A DNA stretch of 64,000 bases from JAPLJU01 sp036725345 (GTDB lineage Bacteria; Desulfobacterota; Syntrophia; Syntrophales; UBA2192). Below the pieces are notes generated by a model, which was given only the letters and a program-made list of their open reading frames with translations, did no database searches and was not told the origin of the DNA. The first letter of the stretch is position 1; each line of letters starts with the position of its first letter. Of this stretch, positions 43,213-53,252 are shown in pieces. Where the stretch lies: positions 1 to 64,000 of the forward strand of contig DAIMEJ010000016.1 in NCBI GenBank assembly GCA_036725345.1, written 5' to 3'. The position numbers and the translations under genes were made by a program.

Positions 43213-43246
43213 AAAAAAGGCAAGGTGCGGACACCTTGCCTTTTTT
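43213..43246. terminator. Terminator after the CoA-transferase gene
   Basis: A perfect 15-bp stem (43213-43227 with 43232-43246) with a four-base loop and A/T ends, active for the leftward gene and possibly in both directions. Confidence 0.88.
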
Positions 43247-43271
43247 GTTAACGTTCTTCTACTGCGCCCGA

Positions 43272-44807
43272 TCAATCGAATTCTTTTGCGATTTGCCCCG
43301 GGCTAACCTGAACACTCATGTAACCGTACTTGTGTTCCTTCTGCTCGGCCGCCGTGGGGAACCGGCGGTCGGGGGCAGTCTTGAACATCCAGTGATTCGT
43401 CTTGAGGCCCAGCTGCTCAACGGCCGCCTTCTCCAGCGCCGGCCTGTCGTCGGGATGGGCGATGGAGATGAGCTTCCTTGATTTCTCGGCGTCCGTGCAG
43501 CCCTGGATGTTGACGATGCCGTATTCCGTGCAGACATAGGTCACGAGCCAGTCGGGGACGTCCACCGTGCTTCCCGGTTCCAGCATGGGTACGATACGGG
43601 ACCGGCCCTTGCCGTCCCGTGATGTTGCCGCGAGGATGGCCCTGCCGCCCCTGGCCATGGAGGCGCCGAGGGTGAACTGGAACTGCCCGCCCGTCGAGGA
43701 GATGGGACGGCCGCCGACGTTACCCGCCGCGTCCTGACCCCGGAGGTCTATCTGGGCAAAGTTGTTGACGGTCACCATGTTGTCAATCTGGGACACGGTG
43801 AGGACGTTGTTGGTGTAACCGATGTCAAACCCGGCGAAGAACGGGTTGCGATGCATCCACTCGTAGTAACGGGGCGTGTCGACGGGCATGATGTAGGCCC
43901 AGCCGCATCTCCCCTTGTCGATGGTCTTCCGGGAGTTGTCGGCAACGCCCGCCTCGGCCAGCGTGAAGGCGTACTCGCCGATCATCTCGCTGTGGACGCC
44001 GATGTGCCTGAGTCCCGAATCCCGCAGGCCGATGACCACGGCCGTGGGGAGCGCGCCGATGCCCACCTGGATGCAGTCACCGTCGCGCATGACGGAGAGG
44101 CAGTTTTTCGCGATGGCCGTCTGTACGGCGTCCGGCTTGATGGCCTTTTCGGCGATGTACATCCACTGGTATTTCTCCTGGCTCGTGTCCACTTCGACGA
44201 AGTAGTCCACATCGTCAATGGGAATATTCATAGACCTTCCCGATTCGCACCAGGCGTAATCGTCGCGGATTTCGCAGACGAATTTCTTGCAGGACTTGGC
44301 GGTTATCATGAAGTTGTTCACGCCGTAGCTGGCGTTCACGTAACCCGCTTCGGGCACCGCGCAGGCCTGGACGCCCCAGTCCATGGCGCGTTTCGCCTTG
44401 TCCTTCCGGTAGAAGCGGGCGTATTCGGCATCCATACCCAGTGACCATCCCCAATGCTTCCAGTCGAACGCCTTGTATCCCTTCTTCAGGAGGCCGCGAA
44501 GGGTGGGGAGGAGGAAGGCTTCGTGGAGGACGTGGTGCTTCCCCTCCGGGTCGGCCGCGGCGAAGAAGTTGTTGCCGAGCATGATCGCCTGGTTCCAAAT
44601 CTCGATGTTGTTGATTTCGCCGAACCGGGCAGACAGGGCTTCCATCGTGGGCAGGGTGTCGGACCCGGGGCCGCCGCGGTTGATCCAGTCTCCCGATTTG
44701 ACCATGGAGGCCCATTTCTGGGCGGTGATGGTCTTGTTCCTGAGTTTCTGCTGAGTCGGTGTCTGTGTGACGATTTTCAATTTGTTTTCAATCTTCTGCT
44801 GGGCCAT
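43272..44807 (-). CDS. Acetyl-CoA hydrolase / CoA-transferase family protein
   Basis: A 511-residue enzyme of the family that includes acetate CoA-transferases, 4-hydroxybutyrate CoA-transferase and acetyl-CoA hydrolase. Q-V-G-I-G-A-L-P-T-A near 247-256 and the glutamate in G-V-H-S-E-M (E274), expected to carry the acyl-CoA ester, are present; G-G-Q-F-Q-F-T-L-G-A near 410 completes the active site. ATG 44807 follows AAGGAGG; the frame is open to 44885 without a site. In a syntroph it probably moves CoA between acetate and longer acids; hydrolase versus transferase cannot be settled from sequence. Confidence 0.9.
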   Translation of the reverse strand: MAQQKIENKLKIVTQTPTQQKLRNKTITAQKWASMVKSGDWINRGGPGSDTLPTMEALSARFGEINNIEIWNQAIMLGNNFFAAADPEGKHHVLHEAFLLPTLRGLLKKGYKAFDWKHWGWSLGMDAEYARFYRKDKAKRAMDWGVQACAVPEAGYVNASYGVNNFMITAKSCKKFVCEIRDDYAWCESGRSMNIPIDDVDYFVEVDTSQEKYQWMYIAEKAIKPDAVQTAIAKNCLSVMRDGDCIQVGIGALPTAVVIGLRDSGLRHIGVHSEMIGEYAFTLAEAGVADNSRKTIDKGRCGWAYIMPVDTPRYYEWMHRNPFFAGFDIGYTNNVLTVSQIDNMVTVNNFAQIDLRGQDAAGNVGGRPISSTGGQFQFTLGASMARGGRAILAATSRDGKGRSRIVPMLEPGSTVDVPDWLVTYVCTEYGIVNIQGCTDAEKSRKLISIAHPDDRPALEKAAVEQLGLKTNHWMFKTAPDRRFPTAAEQKEHKYGYMSVQVSPGQIAKEFD

Positions 44808-45289
44808 GTTTAAATATCCCTCCTTGAAAATTTTGGATTGAGGCTTTAATCTTCCCCTGTTAGAAAAGATCTCATCATAACGCACGTGTTAAAAAATATG
44901 ATTATACGGCGACGGGATCCCCCCTTTCTGTATTTGATTTTTTAGAAGAATTTAGAAGGCTTTTGATTCATCGAGGTAAGGCACATTGTGTTTGACTTAT
45001 CTTTCCGGTCCATAAAAGTCAAGGAAAAAGATGGTTATAATGAGGAATCATGGGCTGATCCGATTCGCGAATTTTTTCAAAAAAACATCGCCTTTCGAGG
45101 TTTCCATACCCCGGTCGCCTGCCGGGGTCTTACACTATATATAGTGGTCATGAAATGGGGCGTATACATTTTGTTGTATTTTTTCTTTACAACAGGGTTT
45201 TATTTTGCTACGCTTTCAAAAATTTATCGAGGTTTCGCCATGCCCTGTGATAAAAGCTCCTCTGCCGTCGCGGCGCAAGGGGAAGAGGA
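44808..45289. other. Intergenic region between the CoA-transferase and smc genes
   Basis: No gene is supported; a 101-codon frame (44988-45293) has no ribosome site and no family features. A 7-bp hairpin (about 45112-45131) and a perfect 14-base palindrome CACTATATATAGTG (45133-45146) lie before smc and may be an operator or part of its promoter. Confidence 0.5.
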
Positions 45290-48200
45290 ATGAAACTGAA
45301 AAAGCTCGAAATCCTTGGTTTTAAGTCCTTCAGGGACCGGACGGTCCTCGATTTCCCCGAAGGGATAAGCGGGGTCGTCGGCCCCAACGGGTGCGGCAAG
45401 AGCAATGTCGTCGACGCCATCCGGTGGGTCCTCGGCGAAATGCGCGTGACGATGCTTCGCGGCAAGAAAATGGAGGACGTCATCTTCAACGGCAGCGAAG
45501 ACGCCCCGCCCGTCGGCATGGCCGAAGTGACCATGGTTCTGGAGAAGGGTCCCTACACCTTCCCCGGGGCCTACGCGGACTGCGCCGAGGTGATGATCTC
45601 GCGGCGGCTCTTCCGGAGCGGCGAGAGTGAGTACAGCATCAACAGCGTACCGGTGCGACTCCTCGACGTCCGGGAATTTTTCATGGACACGGGCGTGGGG
45701 GCCCGGACGTACTCCCTCGTGGAGCAGGGAAGTATCGCGAGCATGGTGGAGGCGAAGCCCGAAGAGCGGCGCGCCTTCATCGAGGAGGCCGCCGGGATCG
45801 CGAAGTACCGGAGCCGCAAGGAGTCGGCCCTCCGGAAAATGGAGTCCACGCGGACGAACGTGACCCGCCTGAACGACATCCTCCGCGAGGTCAAAACCCA
45901 GCTCAACCAGATCTCCCGGCAGGCCAGGCGGGCGGAAAAATTCAAGGCCCTCCGGGGCGAGATCCGTGATGCGGAGATCAAGCTGTGCCTCCAGGGCCGC
46001 CTGGGGCTGGTGGCGAAAAAAGAGGAACTGAAACGAAATTATTCCGACGCGGATGCCCGGGCAACGGAGGCGAGAACGAAACTCGCCGATGCCGAAGCAT
46101 CGATCCTGGCCATGCGGACGGAGATCCAGGAGGGTGAAGAGGCCATGTCCGGGAAGCAGGAGCGGGTGTACGCCCTGCGGAACGACATCGGCGTCAGGGA
46201 GAAGGGCATCGAGTTTTCGAAGGGAAGGATCGTCGACCTCCGGGTCCGCCGGCAGAAGGACGAAGAGGACATTCAGACCCTTGGGGAAAGAAAACTCAGG
46301 GCCGGCGAGGAAATCGGCGCCCTGGAACGGGCCGCTGAGGAATCCCTGAGCAGAATTGACAACCTCCGGCTTGACATCGATCAAAGGACACGCGAGACGG
46401 AAGAACTCCGGGCGGGTGAGGAATCCCTGCGCAGGGAGGTCGATGAAAAGAAGGTTCACTACTTCGACATCCAGGCGGAAAAGGCGCGACTCAAAAACAT
46501 CTTGGGCACTCTCTCCAAGAGCCTGGAGGATCTGAGGAGGCGTACCGAAAAGGACAGCCTGGATTTCTCCGAGAACGAGACCCGGTCGAAGGCCGTTGCA
46601 GGCGAACTCGAAAGAACCCGGGCGGAACTCGACGCGTCGCTCAAAGAGATCGAGGGGTTGAAGTCTGATGAAAGCGGGGCGATGGCCGAAATAGGTCGTT
46701 ACGCCGATGAACTCTCCGGGCTCGATGGCGTCATCGCCGGCCTGAAGGAGGACCTGGGCAGGCAGTCGTCGAGGCTCGCGTCGCTTCGGGAGTTTCAGAA
46801 CGGTCACGAGTGGTGCAGTGACGGGATCCGGTCGGTCCTGAGGGCCAGGGAAGAGGGGAATCTCTCGAGGGAGGCCTTCTTCGGCCTCGTGGCCGATCAC
46901 ATCGACGTGCCCGAACCTTACGAGGTGGCCGTGGAGGCCGTCCTGGGCGAAAAGCTCCAGTACATCATCGTGAGAAGCCAGGAAGAGGGCATCCAGGCCA
47001 TCGACTATCTCAAGACCGCCACGGCGGGCCGCGGCAGTTTCGTCCCCCTGAGGGTCAAGGGCAGCGGCGAGGACTTGAACGGAAAGGACTACCTCCGGAA
47101 CGCCATCCGGCTGATCGACGTCGTTCATGTCAAGGATGATTTCAGAAGCATCGCCGACTATCTCCTCGGGGACATCCTCCTCGTGCCCGACATCAAGGAA
47201 GGCGTTTCCCTGTGGCAGAGAAACGGGTTCCGCGGGACCTTCGTGACACCCGACGGCGACACCATCAGTCCCCACGGGGTGCTGACCGGCGGGAGTAGAA
47301 CCGTCACGGAAGACACAAGCCTGCTCCGGAAGAAGAGGGAAATTTCGGCTCTCGAAGCGGAAGTCGGGGAGATCAAGGCCGCCCTCGAGGACAGAACGGC
47401 GAATCGGGTCCGTGCGGCTGCTCTCATCGAGGAAAAGGGGCGGGCGCTGGAAAACCTGAGGGGCGCGATCCGGGACCTGGAGCTGCGGGTCACGGGCGGG
47501 AAGAAGGATGTCGAGCGGCTCGAAGGGGAGCTCAGGTGGCTGGGGCAGAGGCTTTCCGCGCTGAGCTTCAGCCGGGAGAGCATGTGCTCCGAGGAAAAGG
47601 AGATGATCGAAAAGGTTGCGGCCGGGGAAGCCGACATAACCGTTCAGGGAGTCCGGGGCGAGGAGGTCAACGCCCTGATCCTTCAACTGCAAAAGGACTG
47701 GGAGGAGAAGAAGCGGTTGCTGGAAGAAAAGGAGAAGGCCCTGACCGACGGGAGGGTGCGCCTCGCATCCCTGGAGGAGAAGCGAAATGCCGACCTGAAG
47801 GCCCTTTCAAACCTCAGCTCCCTGCACAAGGACATGACCGGGGAGGCGGAGGCCAGGCAAAGGGACCTGGAGGAATGCGACCGGACCATCGGCGATGTGA
47901 CGGGTCAGATAACGGCCGACGAGAAGGCCCTCGGGGAGCTCTATGCCGGCCTCGAGGAAGTGGAGAAGGAATCCGCCCTGATCCGGGAGCGCCACGAGGA
48001 AAAAGTGGCGCGGCTGGCCGCTGTGGAGAGCGAGGAGAAGGAGCTCAAGAGAAACCTCGATGACATTCTCCGGGAAGTCACCGATATCGATATCCGGATC
48101 CGGGAGACGACGTTCGAAATCGACGCTCTTCAGAGCCGGGTTCTCGAGAAATACAACACCGATCTGAACGCCTTGGCTCCGGAATTCATCCCCATGGACG

Positions 48201-48856
48201 AGGAGGCGGTCAATCTTTTGCGGGAGAAGCTCGACAGGGGCAAGGAGCAGGTTGAAAGCTTCGGCGAGGTGAACCTCCTCGCCATCGGCGAGTACGAGGA
48301 GCTCAAGCAGCGGCACGACTTTCTCGTCTCGCAGATCACGGACCTGGAAGCGTCCCTGGAAACCCTCCAGAAGACCATTGCCCGGATCAACCAGATTTCG
48401 AGAACGCGGTTTGCCGAGGCCTTCGATGCCGTGAACGAATGCTTCAAGCTCATTTTCCCGAAGCTCTTCCGCGGGGGCAGAGGGATGCTGCGGCTCACGG
48501 ACTCGGAAGACATGCTGGAAACGGGCGTGGACATCGAAATCCAGCTCCCGGGTAAGAGGATGCAGAGCGTGAACCTGCTCTCGGGCGGGGAGAAGTCGCT
48601 GTCGGCCGTGGCGCTCATCTTCTCCATTATCCTCTACCGGCCGACCCCCTTCCTTGTCCTCGACGAAGTGGATGCGGCCCTCGACGATGCGAACATCGCC
48701 CTCTTCAATCAGTTTCTGAAGGAGATCGCGGAAAAGAGTCAGATCATCCTGGTGACGCACAACAAGAACACCATGGAAGTCGCTTCAAACCTCTACGGGG
48801 TTTCCATGGAGAAGAAGGGCATATCCAACCTCGTCTCTGTCAACCTCCGCGCATGA
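45290..48856 (+). CDS. smc: Chromosome segregation ATPase SMC
   Basis: An 1188-residue SMC protein that, with ScpA and ScpB, organises and separates chromosomes. Walker A is G-P-N-G-C-G-K-S at 31-38. Long coiled coils (about 170-490 and 690-1010) flank the hinge (about 510-660, containing G-S-F-V-P-L). The ABC signature L-L-S-G-G-E-K is near 1097 and Walker B L-V-L-D-E-V-D near 1121. GAGG stands four bases before ATG 45290. scpA and scpB are not in the window. A terminator and ftsY follow. Confidence 0.97.
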   Translation: MKLKKLEILGFKSFRDRTVLDFPEGISGVVGPNGCGKSNVVDAIRWVLGEMRVTMLRGKKMEDVIFNGSEDAPPVGMAEVTMVLEKGPYTFPGAYADCAEVMISRRLFRSGESEYSINSVPVRLLDVREFFMDTGVGARTYSLVEQGSIASMVEAKPEERRAFIEEAAGIAKYRSRKESALRKMESTRTNVTRLNDILREVKTQLNQISRQARRAEKFKALRGEIRDAEIKLCLQGRLGLVAKKEELKRNYSDADARATEARTKLADAEASILAMRTEIQEGEEAMSGKQERVYALRNDIGVREKGIEFSKGRIVDLRVRRQKDEEDIQTLGERKLRAGEEIGALERAAEESLSRIDNLRLDIDQRTRETEELRAGEESLRREVDEKKVHYFDIQAEKARLKNILGTLSKSLEDLRRRTEKDSLDFSENETRSKAVAGELERTRAELDASLKEIEGLKSDESGAMAEIGRYADELSGLDGVIAGLKEDLGRQSSRLASLREFQNGHEWCSDGIRSVLRAREEGNLSREAFFGLVADHIDVPEPYEVAVEAVLGEKLQYIIVRSQEEGIQAIDYLKTATAGRGSFVPLRVKGSGEDLNGKDYLRNAIRLIDVVHVKDDFRSIADYLLGDILLVPDIKEGVSLWQRNGFRGTFVTPDGDTISPHGVLTGGSRTVTEDTSLLRKKREISALEAEVGEIKAALEDRTANRVRAAALIEEKGRALENLRGAIRDLELRVTGGKKDVERLEGELRWLGQRLSALSFSRESMCSEEKEMIEKVAAGEADITVQGVRGEEVNALILQLQKDWEEKKRLLEEKEKALTDGRVRLASLEEKRNADLKALSNLSSLHKDMTGEAEARQRDLEECDRTIGDVTGQITADEKALGELYAGLEEVEKESALIRERHEEKVARLAAVESEEKELKRNLDDILREVTDIDIRIRETTFEIDALQSRVLEKYNTDLNALAPEFIPMDEEAVNLLREKLDRGKEQVESFGEVNLLAIGEYEELKQRHDFLVSQITDLEASLETLQKTIARINQISRTRFAEAFDAVNECFKLIFPKLFRGGRGMLRLTDSEDMLETGVDIEIQLPGKRMQSVNLLSGGEKSLSAVALIFSIILYRPTPFLVLDEVDAALDDANIALFNQFLKEIAEKSQIILVTHNKNTMEVASNLYGVSMEKKGISNLVSVNLRA

Positions 48857-48922
48857 GTGCAAGATTGACATTGACTCTGAAGTTGAAATCCCGATAGAAT
48901 AAAAGCGATTCAATGAGTTTCC

Positions 48923-48952
48923 GGCTCCGCCTTGCAGGAGCCCTTTTGTTTT
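48923..48952 (+). terminator. Terminator after smc
   Basis: Stem GGCTCC (48923-48928) with GGAGCC (48937-48942), followed by CTTTTGTTTT. Confidence 0.7.
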
Positions 48953-48988
48953 GTGCCGCGGATGGTCCCGGCAGGGAGACGTGTTCAG

Positions 48989-49924
48989 ATGACTCATGAG
49001 GAAAAAAAGGGGAGCAACCTGTTCGAAAGGCTGAAGAAGGGACTCAGCAAGACGCGCAGGAACATGATCAAATCCATCGACGAAATGATCTTCGGCGAGA
49101 AGGTCATCGGGCGGGATATCTTCGAAGAGATCGAAGAGACCCTCATCGCCGCCGATGTGGGGGCGGCTTTTACCCAGGACCTCATCGATGACATGAAAGA
49201 CATCGTCAAACGGCGGGATCTCAGCAACCCGGAGGTCCTCCGGAAGATCCTCCGGGACAATATTGCCCTCATCCTGAGCAAGAGCGAGGCGCCGCTGGAC
49301 ATTCCAAAGGACGGGCTCTTCACCATCATGGTCGTTGGGGTGAACGGCACCGGCAAGACAACGACCATCGGCAAGATGGCCATGGGCTTCAAGGAGCGGG
49401 GATACAGCGTCATGCTCGCCGCGGCCGACACCTTCCGGGCGGCCGCCATCGAGCAGCTCGACGTCTGGAGCCAGCGTTGCGGCGTGCCCATGATCCGGCA
49501 GCAGATGGGGGCCGACCCCTCAGCCGTCGTGTTCGATGCCCTCCACGCCGCCCGGACGAAAAAGGCCGACATCCTGATTGTCGACACGGCGGGACGTCTT
49601 CACACAAAGGTCAATCTCATGGAAGAGCTGAAGAAGGTGAAACGGATCATGGGCCGTGAGCTCCCCGGGGCCCCGCACGAGGTGCTTCTGGTGCTGGACG
49701 CCACGACGGGTCAGAACGCCCTGACCCAGGCCCGGATGTTCGGGGACGAGGTGGGCGTCACGGGCATCGTGCTCACCAAACTGGACGGGACCGCCAAAGG
49801 CGGCATCATCATTCGCATCGCCCGGGAACTCCAGATCCCGATCCGCTATATCGGTATCGGCGAAGCGCTTGACGATCTCAGGGTCTTCAAAAGCAAGGAC
49901 TACACGGACGCCCTCTTCGCGTAG
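48989..49924 (+). CDS. ftsY: Signal recognition particle receptor FtsY
   Basis: A 311-residue SRP receptor GTPase that brings ribosomes making membrane proteins to the translocon. The N-terminal NG helical part (~12-90) is short and lacks the acidic A domain of the Escherichia coli form. G1 G-V-N-G-T-G-K-T-T is near 112, A-D-T-F-R-A-A-A follows, then D-T-A-G-R (G3), T-K-L-D-G-T-A-K-G-G and G-I-G-E-A-L-D-D-L. ATG 48989 is chosen from the family start; the frame is open to 48932. Confidence 0.95.
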   Translation: MTHEEKKGSNLFERLKKGLSKTRRNMIKSIDEMIFGEKVIGRDIFEEIEETLIAADVGAAFTQDLIDDMKDIVKRRDLSNPEVLRKILRDNIALILSKSEAPLDIPKDGLFTIMVVGVNGTGKTTTIGKMAMGFKERGYSVMLAAADTFRAAAIEQLDVWSQRCGVPMIRQQMGADPSAVVFDALHAARTKKADILIVDTAGRLHTKVNLMEELKKVKRIMGRELPGAPHEVLLVLDATTGQNALTQARMFGDEVGVTGIVLTKLDGTAKGGIIIRIARELQIPIRYIGIGEALDDLRVFKSKDYTDALFA

Positions 49925-49994
49925 AACCGCCCGGAGGGAAAAGACCCTTCGCGGCATTTTCCTTCGAGATTCGTCCCGGCCCGAGTGAGGACAC

Positions 49995-50639
49995 ATGGGG
50001 AAAGTTTTTGCCATCGGAGACATCCACGGCTGCCTTCGCCACCTGAGGGAGATGATCTCCCGCATCGAGGTGAACCCGAGAGAGGACACCCTGGTCTTCA
50101 TCGGGGACTATATCGATCGCGGGCCCGATTCGAAGGGCGTGGTGGATTTCGTTTTGGACCTCCAGGTATCTCACGATCACGTCGTCTGCCTGATGGGGAA
50201 TCACGAGCGGATGTTTCTCAACTACCATGTCTTCAACGTCGACCGGGAGATGTTCCTCTACAACGGGGGGCAGAGTACCATTGACTCTTACGGGATGGTG
50301 ATGAGGGCGAGGGGCGAGATGGTGAATGCGCCCGATCGCCACATGGAGTTCTACCGGTCGCTCCTTTCCTACTGGGAATCAGACGATTACATCTTCGTCC
50401 ACGCGGGGCTCCGGCCGAGGGTTCCCCTCGAGAGGCAGGATCCCGAAGATCTGCTCTGGATCCGCCAGGAGTTCTTTCGCTCGACCTACCGGTTCGACAA
50501 GACGGTGGTCTTCGGCCACACCCCCTTTGCGGAACCCTTTGTGATGAACGGCAGGATCGGCATCGACACCGGGGCTGTTTACGGCGGTAAACTGACCTGC
50601 CTGGAAATCCCGGACATGAAATTTCACTTCGTGGAATAA
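49995..50639 (+). CDS. Serine/threonine-type metallophosphatase (PPP family)
   Basis: A 214-residue phosphatase with the metal-binding set of the PPP family: G-D-I-H-G (8-12), G-D-Y-I-D-R-G-P-D-S (37-46), G-N-H-E (68-71), H-A-G-L near 135 and G-H-T-P-F near 172. It removes phosphate from proteins or from diadenosine nucleotides; members of this size in bacteria do either. It is followed by the formimidoyltransferase after six bases, so the two share a message although no functional link is known. Confidence 0.88.
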   Translation: MGKVFAIGDIHGCLRHLREMISRIEVNPREDTLVFIGDYIDRGPDSKGVVDFVLDLQVSHDHVVCLMGNHERMFLNYHVFNVDREMFLYNGGQSTIDSYGMVMRARGEMVNAPDRHMEFYRSLLSYWESDDYIFVHAGLRPRVPLERQDPEDLLWIRQEFFRSTYRFDKTVVFGHTPFAEPFVMNGRIGIDTGAVYGGKLTCLEIPDMKFHFVE

Positions 50640-50645
50640 CGGGAC

Positions 50646-51533
50646 ATGAAGGTTCTCGAATGCGTTCCCAATTTCAGCGAAGGTTCCGATGATAAGGTCC
50701 TTTCGTCCATCGCCGACGCCCTCGCGTCCGTGGAGGGGGTCCGCCTGCTCGATGTCTGCAGGGACCCCGACCACAACCGGACGGTCTTCACCTTCGTGGG
50801 CAGGCCCGGTGCCGTCGAGGATGGAGCGGCCGCGGCCTGCGACAGGGCCCTCGGGGCCATCGACATGTGCAGACACCGGGGTGTCCACCCGCGCATCGGA
50901 GCCGTCGACGTCGTTCCCTTCGTGCCGATCTCGGGCCTCGGCATGAAGGACGCCGTGGAGGCGGCGCGCCGCTTCGGGAAGGCCTTCGCGGAGAGGAACG
51001 GGGTCCCCGTCTATTTCTACGGGGAGGCGGCCCTTCGGACGGACAGGAAGGATCTCTCCCACATCCGCCGGGGCGGCTATGAGAGCCTGGAGCGAAAGTT
51101 GAGCGACCCGCAATGGGCGCCCGACGCGGGACCGGCCCTATTCGATCCCTGCAAGGGGGCTACCGCGGTGGGGGCCAGGGAGCCGCTCATCGCGTACAAC
51201 ATCAACCTCAGAACGGACGACCTGAACATCGCCAAAAGAATCGCGGGAGAGATCCGGCAGTCCGGCGGGGGACTCCGGTCCGTCAAGGCGATCGGTGTTC
51301 CCCTGAAGAGCCGGGGGATCGTCCAGGTCTCCATGAACCTGACGAACTTCAGGGAAACCTCCATCAAGGAGGTTTTCGACATCGTGACGGAAAAAGCCGG
51401 TCGACAGGACGTGGAGGTCCTCGAATCGGAGATCGTAGGCCTCGTCCCGGCCGGCGCCGTGAAAGGCGTCACGCCCGGTGACCTGAAACTCATCAATTTT
51501 TCAGACAGCCTGATCATCGAAAACCATCTGTAA
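50646..51533 (+). CDS. ftcD: Glutamate formimidoyltransferase
   Basis: A 295-residue enzyme that moves the formimino group from formiminoglutamate to tetrahydrofolate in histidine breakdown. It has the full two-lobe FTCD N-terminal type: start C-V-P-N-F-S-E-G, R-D-P-D-H-N-R, H-R-G-V-H-P-R-I-G-A-V-D-V-V-P-F, and the second lobe with Y-N-I-N-L-R-T. The cyclodeaminase half found in animal proteins is absent. No other hut gene is seen here, so it may serve folate one-carbon supply instead of a full histidine pathway. Confidence 0.92.
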   Translation: MKVLECVPNFSEGSDDKVLSSIADALASVEGVRLLDVCRDPDHNRTVFTFVGRPGAVEDGAAAACDRALGAIDMCRHRGVHPRIGAVDVVPFVPISGLGMKDAVEAARRFGKAFAERNGVPVYFYGEAALRTDRKDLSHIRRGGYESLERKLSDPQWAPDAGPALFDPCKGATAVGAREPLIAYNINLRTDDLNIAKRIAGEIRQSGGGLRSVKAIGVPLKSRGIVQVSMNLTNFRETSIKEVFDIVTEKAGRQDVEVLESEIVGLVPAGAVKGVTPGDLKLINFSDSLIIENHL

Positions 51534-51613
51534 CGGGGCCCGTCGATCATTGCCCGTGACGTGCGGTGTTCCGATAGCCACATGGTCATGAAGGAGGCTC
51601 GAAGATTCCCCTC

Positions 51614-53215
51614 ATGGACGCTCGAGTGTTGATCATCGGTGCAGGGCTTGCCGGGATGGTGGCCGCCAGGGCCGCCCGGCGGGCAGGGGCCGGCGTTCTT
51701 CTCGTGGACAGGGGTGTTCCCGGCACCGGGGCCAATTCGATTCTGGCCAATGGCAATTTTGCCATCACGTCGGCGTCTCGCCCGGCGGTCGACTACATCC
51801 GGGATGTCATCGAAATCGGCAAGGGGATCAACCGCCTGTCCTATGTCAAGCAGGTGGCGGGGGGGACCTCGGGCATCGTTTCATTTCTGCGGGATCTTGG
51901 TCTTGATCTGGTGGAATTGCCGGGTTCCTGTTTCATTCGTGCGTCCTCACCCGAGATCATACCCGGGGTGACCCTGGTCAGGAAACTGGCCGGGGAGCTC
52001 AGAAGCACAGGCGGCATCGGGATTCTCACGGGTTTTCACGTCACGGAGCTTCTCCGGGACGGGGGCCGGGTTCATGGCGTGAGGGGCTTCGACAAGAAGG
52101 GGAGGGAGAGAACCCTCAGTGCCCCTGCGGTTGTCCTGGCCTGCGGCGGTGCCGGGGCGGTCTACGCAAGGAACGACAACGCAAGAACCATCCTCGGGCA
52201 GGGTTATCATCTGGCAGCCGAAGCCGGCCTGGAACTCCGCGACATGGAATTTGTCCAGTGTTACCCCATCGTCATCGCCGAGCCGGGGCTTCCCTCGATG
52301 ATGATCTATCCTCCCTATCCGGATGAAGGGAAACTGCTCAACGCCGCCGGCGAAGACGTTGTCGAGAAACACGGACTGGGGAACATCAACGCCGCCATCA
52401 TGACAAAGAGGGATACGTTCTCGGCTCTCCTGATGGAGGAGGAACGGAAGGGACCGGTCGTGATGGATCTGAGAAAGGTCCCGGAATCGGCCTGGCAGAG
52501 GCATCCGTTAAGCCTTCTCGCGCGTCTTCACATCGACGCCCGCCGCAAACCGGTCCGGGTGGCGCCGGCGGTTCATTTCTGCGTGGGCGGTGTCGCCATC
52601 GATGGGGAAGGGAGGACAGACCTCCAGGGCCTCTACGCCTGCGGGGAGGTGGTGTGGGGGCTGCACGGCGCGAACCGCATGGGTGGAAACGCCCTGACGG
52701 AATGTGTTGTGTCGGGGACGATGGCCGGTTGCGGTGCGGCGCGCCTTGCACGTTCCGCCCCATCGGCCGTGACCGGGAGAAGTGAAACGGGTGCCGCGGC
52801 CGTGTCAGGAAGCAAAGGCAGGGAAGCGGATTTCCGGCAGCTTCGTCGAGCGATCACGCAGGTGGCCCGGGATTCGGCCGGCGTGGTCCGGTCGCGCGAC
52901 GGTATCCGGGAAGGCCTGATGAAGATCGAGGGTATTGAAAAGGAGCTTGGAGAATCCGCCGCCGAAAACCCCGCGGAGAGAATCGCGAGAGAGGACCTCA
53001 TGTCTGCGGCCTTTGTTGTCCGGGCGATTCTCGAGGCGAGCCTGGGGCGTGAGGAGAGCCGGGGAACCTTCATGCGGAGCGACTTCCCCTTGCAGGATGA
53101 CATCAACTGGCTCAAGAATTCCGTCTGCACCCGCGATCACGAGGCTCGGGGCGGGGTGCGCGTGAGGTTCCAGGACGTTGGTCGGCGCGTAACGTCCCGG
53201 CAAGAGACCGCATGA
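51614..53215 (+). CDS. FAD-dependent oxidoreductase (succinate dehydrogenase / fumarate reductase flavoprotein type)
   Basis: A 533-residue flavoprotein. The Rossmann motif G-A-G-L-A-G-M-V-A-A-R-A (8-19) binds FAD. The capping domain holds H-F-C-V-G-G-V-A-I-D and the C-terminal FAD site reads G-L-Y-A-C-G-E-V-V-W-G-L-H-G-A-N-R-M-G-G-N-A. The final 100 residues are the helical domain of the fumarate reductase family. No iron-sulfur or membrane anchor subunit is adjacent, so it is either a free-standing oxidoreductase or resembles L-aspartate oxidase; the substrate is open. AAGGAGG lies somewhat far (16 bases) from ATG 51614. Confidence 0.85.
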   Translation: MDARVLIIGAGLAGMVAARAARRAGAGVLLVDRGVPGTGANSILANGNFAITSASRPAVDYIRDVIEIGKGINRLSYVKQVAGGTSGIVSFLRDLGLDLVELPGSCFIRASSPEIIPGVTLVRKLAGELRSTGGIGILTGFHVTELLRDGGRVHGVRGFDKKGRERTLSAPAVVLACGGAGAVYARNDNARTILGQGYHLAAEAGLELRDMEFVQCYPIVIAEPGLPSMMIYPPYPDEGKLLNAAGEDVVEKHGLGNINAAIMTKRDTFSALLMEEERKGPVVMDLRKVPESAWQRHPLSLLARLHIDARRKPVRVAPAVHFCVGGVAIDGEGRTDLQGLYACGEVVWGLHGANRMGGNALTECVVSGTMAGCGAARLARSAPSAVTGRSETGAAAVSGSKGREADFRQLRRAITQVARDSAGVVRSRDGIREGLMKIEGIEKELGESAAENPAERIAREDLMSAAFVVRAILEASLGREESRGTFMRSDFPLQDDINWLKNSVCTRDHEARGGVRVRFQDVGRRVTSRQETA

Positions 53216-53252
53216 GGGACCGCGTTTTTTCGATTCCGGAGGTTGGAGGCCG

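Noticed and set aside
44988..45293. A 101-codon frame before smc
   Set aside because: No ribosome site and no family features; the region holds a hairpin and a palindrome that fit a promoter area, and the frame runs into the smc start.
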